DNA of 10,093 nucleotides. It comes from Bacteroidota bacterium (lineage in GTDB: Bacteria > Bacteroidota > Bacteroidia > 2-12-FULL-35-15). Under the pieces are notes generated by a model, which saw only the letters and a list, made by a program, of their open reading frames with translations, searched no databases and was not told the origin of the DNA. Numbering within the stretch: position 1 is the first letter of the stretch; each line of letters opens with the position of its first letter. The DNA is taken from assembly GCA_021413595.1 (NCBI GenBank), contig JAIOQD010000323.1, positions 1-10,093 of the forward strand. Direction: 5' to 3'. A program made the translations under genes and the position numbers. Of this stretch, positions 1-5,953 are shown piece after piece.

Positions 1-12
1 AAAACAAATACT

Positions 13-1110
13 ATGAGTATTACAAAAGAACAAGTTTTAGAAGCTTTAAAAAATGTAGAGGATCCGGATTTAAAAAAGGATCTGGTAACGCTGGGAATGA
101 TCAAGGACTTAGTGGTGGAAGGTAAAAACGTAAGTTTTACGGTGGTGCTTACAACACCTGCCTGCCCTATGAAAGAAATGATTCACAAAGCGTGTGTAAA
201 TGCTGTTTTACATTTTATTGATAAAGAAGCGATTGTAAATGTAAAAATGACCGCTGATGTTACATCACGCAAAAGTAGCGGGCCGCTATTGCCACACGTA
301 AAAAACATTATTGGTGTTGCATCCGGTAAGGGTGGTGTTGGAAAATCAACAGTAGCTTCTAATCTGGCTTTAGCATTGGCAAAACAGGGCGCAAAAGTAG
401 GTTTGGTTGATGCAGATATTTATGGTCCATCGCAAACAATAATGTTTGATGTGGTGCATGAAAAACCTATGATTAAAGTAATTGATGGTAAAAATAAAAT
501 TATTCCTGTTGAAAGTTACGGTGTAAAACTATTATCCATCGGTTTTTTTGCTGACACTTCACAAGCAATTGTATGGAGAGGCCCTATGGCAGCAAAAGCT
601 TTAATACAAATGTTTTCGGATGCCGAATGGGGCGAATTGGATTATATGATCATTGATTTGCCTCCGGGAACAGGTGATATTCACTTATCCTTAGTTGGAG
701 CTGTGCCTTTGAATGGTGTTGTAATTGTAAGCACACCTCAACTTGTGGCATTGGCTGATGCAAAAAAAGGTGTTGGAATGTTCAAGCTACCCTCCATAAA
801 TGTACCGGTTTTAGGCATTGTTGAGAACATGTCTTATTTCACTCCACCCGAATTGCCAAACAATAAATATTATATTTTTGGTAAAGACGGAGCAAAAAAA
901 CTTGCAGAAGAATTAAATGTACCTTTATTAGGAGAAATTCCTTTAGTGCAAAGCATTTGCGAAGCTGGTGACGCTGGTCGCCCTGCAGTATTGCAGGAAA
1001 CCACACCACAAGCGATCGCATTTATGGAAATGGCAAGCAAAGTTGCACAGCAATTATCAATACAAAACGCAAAAACTGCGGTAGCTCAAGTGGCAAGCAT
1101 TAATGGTTAA
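13..1110 (+). CDS. mrp: Mrp/NBP35-family Fe-S cluster carrier ATPase with N-terminal MIP18 domain
   Basis: This is a cytosolic P-loop ATPase of the Mrp/ApbC/NBP35 group, which in characterised members holds and delivers Fe-S clusters to apoproteins. Residues 1-90 form a MIP18/DUF59 domain with the TTPACP motif (Cys51). The ATPase domain follows, with the deviant Walker A GKGGVGKST at 105-113, DADIYGPS at 133-140, the IIDLPPGTGD switch/Walker B region near 213-222, and ENMSYF at 271-276. The 365-residue length is normal for the fused family. The canonical CxxC after ENMSYF, used to bind a bridging cluster in ApbC-type proteins, is missing: the stretch reads TPPELPNNKYYIFG. I recall this variant from other Bacteroidota Mrp proteins, unchecked. 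The ATG at 13 is the first in frame and gives the full MIP18 domain. No downstream gene is close enough to suggest an operon. Confidence 0.95.
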   Translation: MSITKEQVLEALKNVEDPDLKKDLVTLGMIKDLVVEGKNVSFTVVLTTPACPMKEMIHKACVNAVLHFIDKEAIVNVKMTADVTSRKSSGPLLPHVKNIIGVASGKGGVGKSTVASNLALALAKQGAKVGLVDADIYGPSQTIMFDVVHEKPMIKVIDGKNKIIPVESYGVKLLSIGFFADTSQAIVWRGPMAAKALIQMFSDAEWGELDYMIIDLPPGTGDIHLSLVGAVPLNGVVIVSTPQLVALADAKKGVGMFKLPSINVPVLGIVENMSYFTPPELPNNKYYIFGKDGAKKLAEELNVPLLGEIPLVQSICEAGDAGRPAVLQETTPQAIAFMEMASKVAQQLSIQNAKTAVAQVASING

Positions 1111-1166
1111 TATGCTGTTTTTTTGCAATTGATTGTTTAAAAAATTTAAATTTATTTTGATTTACG

Positions 1167-1281
1167 TTGCGCTGCGTAAAGGATTCCTTCAACAATCTCA
1201 GGATATATTCCTCTCTGAAGAATAAACTCCGCGAAAAGCCTTCCCTATCGCTAATTGGCGATAGGGAAGATTGAAGCGCAA
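1167..1281. other. Nested branched inverted-repeat element (structured RNA or REP-like repeat)
   Basis: Several inverted repeats nest in one intergenic stretch. The core is a perfect 12-bp stem, CTTCCCTATCGC (1240-1251) with GCGATAGGGAAG (1258-1269), and a TAATTG loop. Outside it, CTTCAA (1187-1192) pairs with TTGAAG (1271-1276), and TTGCG (1167-1171) pairs with the directly adjoining CGCAA (1277-1281), leaving a 15-nt bulge on the left strand. A small extra arm, TATTC (1206-1210) with GAATA (1220-1224), sits inside. Together these give a closing helix with two internal branches. It could be a structured RNA on either strand, a processed untranslated region, or a dispersed intergenic repeat. 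There is no T-run after the core stem on the plus strand, so it is not a standard terminator for mrp. Pairing is by eye and no energy was calculated. Confidence 0.5.
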
Positions 1282-1649
1282 AACCCAGCTTCTTTTTTTG
1301 AAACAGCAACATCACAATAAACCGGGAAGGCATTTTATTTCCTAAAGTGATGATTTTTTTCTTCAAATACTCCCCAATAACCTTTCTAATACCAAAAACC
1401 GATTAAATTATTTTTAATTAATTCCTCCTATATCGCATACGAAATGGGCATTTAATCAAATTACAATGGGGATTATTATAGATGTTTTTTTCTATAATTC
1501 CAATTCATCGATTTGTTTGTTTTCAAACTGGCACAAATTTTTAATTGTGTCTATTATCACAGATTATTGAGCAATAAACTCTTTAAAATGAAATAAATCA
1601 TTGAAAATTATTAAAACGAACAAACTCATATCTAAAAAACCCAAAAACC
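1282..1649. other. AT-rich intergenic leader before the response regulator
   Basis: I see no credible gene here. The one small feature is an inverted repeat, GTTTG (1515-1519) and CAAAC (1524-1528) around TTTT. It is followed by a weaker CACAA/TTGTG pair near 1533-1550. No clear TAnnTTTG -7 element or FNR-like dyad was found upstream of the regulator start at 1650, so its promoter is not assigned. Confidence 0.4.
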
Positions 1650-2717
1650 ATGACGATGAATAATACAATACTGATTGTTGAAGATAATAATGATATTCGT
1701 GAAAACGCTTCCAGGCTGCTGGAATCTGCCGGGTATAAAACCTTTACAGCCAACAATGGGGAAAATGGCCTGGAATCGGCTCGTAAATACACACCCGATC
1801 TGATATTGTGCGATATAATGATGCCAATACTTGATGGTTATGGTGTTTTGCGTGCTTTAGAGAACATACCGGAAATGGCAACTGTTCCTTTCATTTTTAT
1901 GACCGCTAAAACAGAGAAAGCTGATTTTAGAAAAGGCATGGATATGGGTGCTGACGATTATCTTCCAAAACCTTTTACCGGTGATGACCTATTGAAAGTA
2001 GTAAGCACACGATTAAAAAAAAGCAGGTTGAACAAAAGGTCGATAGAAAATAATTCAACCGATACTACCGATTTTACCGACACAGCCAAAACCTTAAATG
2101 ATATTAATTCATTAACAGATCACAAAACCCTAAAAAAAGTAAAGAAAAAAGAAATGTTATTTATGGAAGGGAACTCTTCCAATGTACTGTATTTAGTGGT
2201 TTCTGGGAAAATAATAACTTATAAAACAAATGAATGGGGCAAAAAATATACTACTGAAATTTATAAGGAAAATGACTTTTTAGGCTACGGCTCATTGTTT
2301 GACGAAGGCAAACACAAGGAATCGGCAATTGCAATGGAAAACTCTGAAATTGTCATTATTCCAAAACAAGAGTTCTTTCAATTGTTACATGCTAATAAAG
2401 AAGTGTCGATGAAGTTTTTAAAACTTTTATCAAACAACCTTTCCGGATCAGAAGAAAAACTGCTAAAACTTGCTTATGATTCCGCAAGAAAACGGGTAGC
2501 AGAAGCCCTGATCTTTGTTTCAAAAAAATATGATATGAATGATAAAAACGAATGTTCGTTTCCACTTTATAGAGAAAACATTTCCTCACTTGCCGGAATC
2601 ACCCCTGAATCTGTGAGTCGCAATCTTACAGATTTCAAATTGGAAAAATTAATTGAAACCGACAATGGTAAAATAAAAATCATCGATCTGCGAAAACTTG
2701 AAACGCTGAAAAATTAA
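1650..2717 (+). CDS. Response regulator: receiver domain fused to CRP/FNR-type DNA-binding output
   Basis: This is a cytosolic two-component transcription regulator. Residues 5-125 form a CheY-like receiver with acidic pair Glu11/Asp12, phospho-acceptor Asp55 (in LCDIMMP), Thr85 and Lys107 (KPF). After a polar linker, residues 155-255 look like a cyclic-nucleotide-binding-fold beta roll. The glycine-glutamate and arginine contacts of true cAMP binders are not evident, so the domain probably does not bind cAMP. Residues 275-350 are a CRP-type winged helix. Its recognition helix PESVSRNL carries Glu320, Ser323 and Arg324, the FNR-type E-x-x-S-R pattern that reads TTGAT half-sites. Only two cysteines are visible (54 and 302), so an FNR-like Fe-S oxygen sensor is excluded and the input is presumably phosphorylation. 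The start is ATG 1650; Met3 (1656) is an equally possible start. The cognate kinase is unknown; the large PAS kinase at 5954 is one candidate. Confidence 0.9.
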   Translation: MTMNNTILIVEDNNDIRENASRLLESAGYKTFTANNGENGLESARKYTPDLILCDIMMPILDGYGVLRALENIPEMATVPFIFMTAKTEKADFRKGMDMGADDYLPKPFTGDDLLKVVSTRLKKSRLNKRSIENNSTDTTDFTDTAKTLNDINSLTDHKTLKKVKKKEMLFMEGNSSNVLYLVVSGKIITYKTNEWGKKYTTEIYKENDFLGYGSLFDEGKHKESAIAMENSEIVIIPKQEFFQLLHANKEVSMKFLKLLSNNLSGSEEKLLKLAYDSARKRVAEALIFVSKKYDMNDKNECSFPLYRENISSLAGITPESVSRNLTDFKLEKLIETDNGKIKIIDLRKLETLKN

Positions 2718-2747
2718 TGATGAAAATCTATCGGGGTATTGTGTTTT

Positions 2748-3301
2748 AATTAAAAAACGATGAAAAATCATCGAAAAAACGGTTTTTTCATTAAAAAAGT
2801 GCCTTTTTTCGAAAAAACATGCTTTTATAAAAATTTCCAGCTTTCAAGGAAAATAAAATCCGTAAAAAAGTTCGCTTGAGTGTATGTAGCAATTAAAAAA
2901 GAATGAAAAATCATTAAAAAAGTAATTTTTATTTGAAAAAACAGACACTTTATACGAAAAATAGGGGTATTTATAAGAGTTTCAGTTTTTTTGGATGAAA
3001 AAACCTGAAGGTCGCATCAACATTTATCTGTATTCTGTTGAAAACAAAGCGAAAATCATCATAAAAGACGATTTTCATTTAAAAAACAGCCTTTTTATGC
3101 GAGAAAACAAGGTTTTTATTAAGAATTTCTAATTTGAAAGATAAGAAGATCAGCGAAAATTTTCACATCAATGTGATCTTGTTTCTATTAAAAAGTGGAT
3201 AAAACCATCAAAAAACACCATTTTTTATTAAAAAAAGGGCTCATTTATACAAAAAAAACATGATTTCACAGGAAATTTCTCTTTCTAAAGAATTAAAAGC
3301 A
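2748..3301. repeat. Four degenerate tandem repeats of about 145 bp forming the leader of the PEBP gene
   Basis: Four diverged units follow one another. They are anchored by AATTAAAAAA at 2748 and 2891, and by GAAAAATCAT-like words at 2762, 2905, 3051 and about 3199, giving spacings of 143, 146 and about 148. Each unit has the same order: a short stem-loop, an A-run/T-run hairpin (2773-2789, 2916-2930, 3063-3075, 3210-3226), an ATTnAAAAAA block, a CTTTnTnCGAnAAAACA-like block, then an AATTTC...TTT.AA block. The same AATTTC block occurs in copies 1, 3 and 4, and in copy 4 it lies inside the start of the PEBP reading frame (3260-3301). The tail of a possible fifth unit may precede 2748. The low complexity of the DNA inflates similarity, but the conserved order and spacing argue for real duplication. 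Phased A-tracts may also bend the DNA. Function is unknown. Confidence 0.6.
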
Positions 3302-3736
3302 TTGGATATTACAAGTAGTGCATTCGAAAACCAAACATTCATTCCGATAAAATATACCTGCGATGGGGAAAATATAAACCCTCCCCTATCCATTAAAAAC
3401 ATTCCATTTGAAGCAAAAAGCCTGGTGCTGATAATTGATGACCCTGATGCCCCAATAAGAGCCTGGGTACATTGGATTGTATGGAATATCCCACTTAGCA
3501 AGGAGATTAAAGAAAATAGCAGTCCCGGTATTGAAGGTTTTAATGACTTTAGAAACCAGAATTATGGTGGTCCCTGCCCACCTTCAGGGGTGCATAGGTA
3601 TTTTTTTAAGGTTTATGTACTGGATGAGTTGCTTGACCTTAAACCGGCATCAACTAAAACCGAACTGGAAAAAGCGATGAACCCCCATATTATTGCATTT
3701 GGTGAACTGGTTGGATTGTATAAACGATCCGAATAA
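3260..3736 (+). CDS. YbhB/YbcL-family PEBP (Raf-kinase-inhibitor-like) protein
   Basis: This is a small phosphatidylethanolamine-binding-protein fold protein of the bacterial YbhB/YbcL group. The group has a conserved anion/ligand pocket, and its physiological role in bacteria is mostly unknown. Visible pocket motifs are DDPDAP (60-65), WVHW (69-72), and GPCPPSG-VHR (104-113). The fold opens with ITSSAF...IPIKYTCDGENINPPL (17-43). The length of 158 residues is near normal for the family. There is no signal peptide or membrane segment, so a cytosolic location is likely. The start is uncertain. ATG 3260 adds about 14 residues that family members usually lack, and those codons belong to the upstream tandem repeat. 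A TTG at 3302 (residue 15) would give a protein beginning M-D-I-T-S-S, like typical homologues. The gene converges on glutamate dehydrogenase. Confidence 0.92.
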   Translation: MISQEISLSKELKALDITSSAFENQTFIPIKYTCDGENINPPLSIKNIPFEAKSLVLIIDDPDAPIRAWVHWIVWNIPLSKEIKENSSPGIEGFNDFRNQNYGGPCPPSGVHRYFFKVYVLDELLDLKPASTKTELEKAMNPHIIAFGELVGLYKRSE

Positions 3737-3834
3737 TGTTTTATACGATCGAATTTGAAGCCTATGGTTTCGGTAGAATATAATACCAATATTTATTACA
3801 AATAAATCCAATAATTTCATTTTTAAAGACAGTT

Positions 3835-3867
3835 AAACCTAACAGGTTTTGAAAACCTATTAGGTTT
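3835..3867. repeat. Long intergenic hairpin, possible dispersed Bacteroidota repeat
   Basis: The left arm is AAACCTAA-C-AGGTTTT (3835-3850) and the right arm AAAACCT-A-TTAGGTTT (3852-3867). They pair over 15 positions with one C/A mismatch and a one-base centre, so a real RNA loop would open the innermost pairs. No T-run follows (ATCGCTATT), which argues against a simple terminator for the PEBP gene. I recall similar AACCTAACAGGTTTT palindromes as common intergenic repeats in Bacteroidota, but this is from memory and unchecked. Confidence 0.5.
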
Positions 3868-3948
3868 ATCGCTATTAGTCTTTTGGGAATAAAATATATT
3901 AGGTAATGGTATAAACTCCTGGTTTAAAGCCCCCCCCCTAAAATTCAA

Positions 3949-3994
3949 AACTCTGCTAAAACCAACAATATTAATTGTCAATTCGAGCAGAGTT
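3949..3994. terminator. Stem-loop between the convergent genes
   Basis: AACTCTGCT (3949-3957) pairs perfectly with AGCAGAGTT (3986-3994). Within the 28-nt loop, ACAAT (3965-3969) pairs with ATTGT (3974-3978) around ATTA, giving a two-tier hairpin. It sits between two convergent genes and could stop transcription or protect transcript ends from both directions. There is no strong T-run on either side. Confidence 0.4.
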
Positions 3995-4017
3995 CAGATT
4001 ATTTATTAGAATAGCTC

Positions 4018-4044
4018 TTGGTTGAAATATTATATTTCAACCAA
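4018..4044. terminator. Perfect 12-bp stem-loop just past the glutamate dehydrogenase stop codon
   Basis: TTGGTTGAAATA (4018-4029) and TATTTCAACCAA (4033-4044) form a perfect stem with a 3-nt loop, 9 bases beyond the end of the minus-strand gene. The position fits a 3'-end hairpin or terminator for glutamate dehydrogenase, possibly acting in both directions. The T-run typical of intrinsic terminators is absent after it on the minus strand (GAGCTATTCT), so strength is uncertain. Confidence 0.55.
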
Positions 4045-4053
4045 AACACCATG

Positions 4054-5334
4054 CTAATATTTTCCTTTTGCTTTAATACCAAATTCAACCTTCTTCAAAG
4101 CTGTGATATATGCTGCAATTCGCATAGTTGATTTATATTGCTGCATATTATTCCATACATGTTCAAAGGCTTCGTTCATAGAAGTATCGTGTTTGGAATT
4201 CACCTCTTCTTCTGTCCAGTAGTGTCCATAGCTATTTTGCACCCATTCAAAATAAGATACAGTAACACCACCACTATTGGCTAAAATATCAGGAACCACA
4301 ATAATTCCTTTTTCTTGTAAAACATGATCTGCTGCAGGCACTGTTGGACCATTTGCACCTTCAACAATCAATTTAGCTTTAATGTTTTTTGCGATCTCTT
4401 CTGTTATTACATTCTGCAAAGCAGCCGGAACCAATATATCAACATTAGCAGTTAACAGTTCTGTGTTTTTTATTTCAACACCACCGGTAAACCCTTTTAA
4501 TGTATTATTGTTTTCTTTTGCAAAACGTATTGCAGCTTGTATGTCAATTCCTTTTTCGTTCCAAAGTGTTGCAGTGTGATCACCAATAGCGCATACACGT
4601 ATTCCCTTTTGACTCAATAAACGTGCTGCATTTAAACCAACATTACCAAAACCTTGTACAGCCGCAGTAACTTTTTTAGGGTCCAAATTCATTTTTTTTA
4701 AAGCAGCTAATGTTGCCACCATTACACCACGTCCCGTTGCTGTTTCACGTCCCAAAGACCCTCCAATACCAACAGGCTTACCTGTTACTACACCCGGAAA
4801 ATTACCACGGTAAACTTTATTGTAAGCATCTACTATCCAAGCCATTTCACGAGCACCGGTTCCCATATCGGGAGCTGGAATATCTTTATCCGGACCAAAT
4901 ACATCGGCCAGTGCAACTGTATATGCTTTTGTTAAACGCTCTAGTTCTCCAACACTCATTTTGCGTGGGTCACATTTAATACCACCTTTTGCACCACCAT
5001 AAGGTAGATTAGCAACGGCACACTTAAATGTCATCCATGCCGAAAGTGCTTTTACTTCGTCATCACACACATCCATACCAAAACGTATTCCTCCTTTTGA
5101 TGGCCCCAAAATCGTTGAATGGATCGTTCTAAAACCCTCAAAAACTTCAATCTTCCCATTATCCATAATAATTGGAAGAGATACTTTTACTTGTTTTTGA
5201 GGACTTCTTAAAACAATTGCAACCTCTTCTGATAAACCATAAATTTTTGCTGCAATATCAAGTCTGGCTAAAACTGCATCAAACATACTACCTTCTTGTT
5301 GTTCTACTTTTGTGGCACTTGTTTTTGTTGTCAT
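4054..5334 (-). CDS. Glutamate dehydrogenase (Glu/Leu/Phe/Val dehydrogenase family)
   Basis: The enzyme catalyses reversible oxidative deamination of glutamate to 2-oxoglutarate and ammonia with NAD(P). It is cytosolic and usually a hexamer. The N-terminal catalytic domain has the family signature LPYGGAKGGIKCDP (110-123), with catalytic Lys116, substrate-side Lys104 and catalytic Asp156 in PAPDMGTG. The Rossmann domain shows the dinucleotide loop GFGNVG (228-233) in AVQGFGNVGLNAARLL. EGANGPT and ILANSGGVTVSYFEW follow in the C-terminal part. The 426-residue length is usual for the family. Glutamate specificity is the best reading but is not proven against leucine or phenylalanine dehydrogenase; those are usually shorter, at about 350-370 residues. 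Cofactor preference cannot be decided safely. ATG 5334 is chosen; Met17 is a possible later start. It stands alone, divergent from the PAS kinase and convergent with the PEBP gene, with a hairpin after its stop. Confidence 0.93.
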   Translation of the reverse strand: MTTKTSATKVEQQEGSMFDAVLARLDIAAKIYGLSEEVAIVLRSPQKQVKVSLPIIMDNGKIEVFEGFRTIHSTILGPSKGGIRFGMDVCDDEVKALSAWMTFKCAVANLPYGGAKGGIKCDPRKMSVGELERLTKAYTVALADVFGPDKDIPAPDMGTGAREMAWIVDAYNKVYRGNFPGVVTGKPVGIGGSLGRETATGRGVMVATLAALKKMNLDPKKVTAAVQGFGNVGLNAARLLSQKGIRVCAIGDHTATLWNEKGIDIQAAIRFAKENNNTLKGFTGGVEIKNTELLTANVDILVPAALQNVITEEIAKNIKAKLIVEGANGPTVPAADHVLQEKGIIVVPDILANSGGVTVSYFEWVQNSYGHYWTEEEVNSKHDTSMNEAFEHVWNNMQQYKSTMRIAAYITALKKVEFGIKAKGKY

Positions 5335-5387
5335 ATTTTTATATTTAGTTACTTCTATGATCTTTTGGTGAAACGTATCTAGGACAG

Positions 5388-5395
5388 CAAAATTA
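5388..5395 (-). promoter_or_regulatory. Candidate Bacteroidota -7 element for glutamate dehydrogenase
   Basis: Read on the minus strand this is TAATTTTG, an exact match to the Bacteroidota TAnnTTTG -7 consensus, about 54 bases before the start codon. The matching TTTG -33 element is not at ideal spacing: the nearest TTTG lies about 25 bases upstream rather than 17-20. The call is therefore tentative. Confidence 0.3.
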
Positions 5396-5884
5396 CTAAA
5401 AATTACAGTCGAAGAAATAACAAATGATTAAAAAAAGCCTTGTATTCCTTAAAATGATTGATTTCCATTTTTTCTCCTAAGTTCAAAAACTATGATAAAA
5501 AAGAAATAATTTATACATCTGCTTATCAATGAGCACTATATTTTTAAGAAAACGTATTCATTCGGTTTTTTGTTCTGTTTCTCAAAGTTCCTTTACCACT
5601 TTTTTCATTCATTCTTTGCCTTACCCATAAAAAAACATGCCAAATTCTATGACGAGGGCACAAAAAATTACGACAATAATATACCTTTTGTCGTCCAACG
5701 AATCAAATAAATTCCGTAATTTGCTACTATAAATAGAGCATTGTTAGTCAATCGAACAAAAACCACGCCTTATCCGACAAAACAGACAAAAAGGCGGAAT
5801 TTTAATTTTTGAATACTAAAAACTCTATTTGAACTTTGAGTTAATTTTAACGACTTTGGTTGAATTGGGATGTTAAAATTATTA

Positions 5885-5901
5885 TTTGATCGGGGATCAA
5901 A
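5885..5901. promoter_or_regulatory. FNR-like inverted repeat upstream of the PAS kinase
   Basis: TTTGATC (5885-5891) and GATCAAA (5895-5901) flank GGG, which gives TTGAT-N5-ATCAA ending 52 bases before the kinase start. FNR-type sites are TTGAT-N4-ATCAA, so this dyad is one base wider. The receiver-CRP/FNR regulator in this window has a recognition helix predicted to read TTGAT. The site could be its operator, a site for another CRP/FNR protein, or simply a short RNA hairpin. Confidence 0.4.
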
Positions 5902-5953
5902 CTTCCAAAAATATTATTTTTTTTATTTGAATACCTATTAAAAAGAACAGTGC

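Larger units (their letters stand above)
5335..5953. other. Divergent non-coding region between glutamate dehydrogenase and the PAS kinase
   Basis: This is about 620 bases without a supportable gene. Besides the candidate -7 element at 5388, it holds an inverted repeat ACGACAA (5670-5676) / TTGTCGT (5688-5694) with an 11-nt spacer, and the FNR-like dyad at 5885-5901. The length suggests regulated expression of one or both flanking genes. No convincing promoter for the kinase was found. Confidence 0.5.

Noticed and set aside
1100..1366. 88-codon open frame on the minus strand after mrp
   Set aside because: It overlaps the 3' end of mrp and is built largely from the inverted-repeat element. 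It has no recognisable domain, so it is better explained by the repeat than as a gene.
3163..3176. CRP site
   Set aside because: The half-sites are in the opposite order (TCACA-N4-TGTGA rather than TGTGA-N6-TCACA).
2748..3301. CRISPR-like repetition
   Set aside because: The units are about 145 bp, strongly diverged and contiguous, with no short identical repeats separated by unique spacers and no cas genes.
3477..3680. Second-frame open reading frame inside the PEBP gene
   Set aside because: It overlaps the conserved PEBP motifs in another frame and shows no features of its own.
4382..4979. Plus-strand open frames inside glutamate dehydrogenase
   Set aside because: They are antisense shadows of a strongly conserved enzyme gene with all motifs intact.
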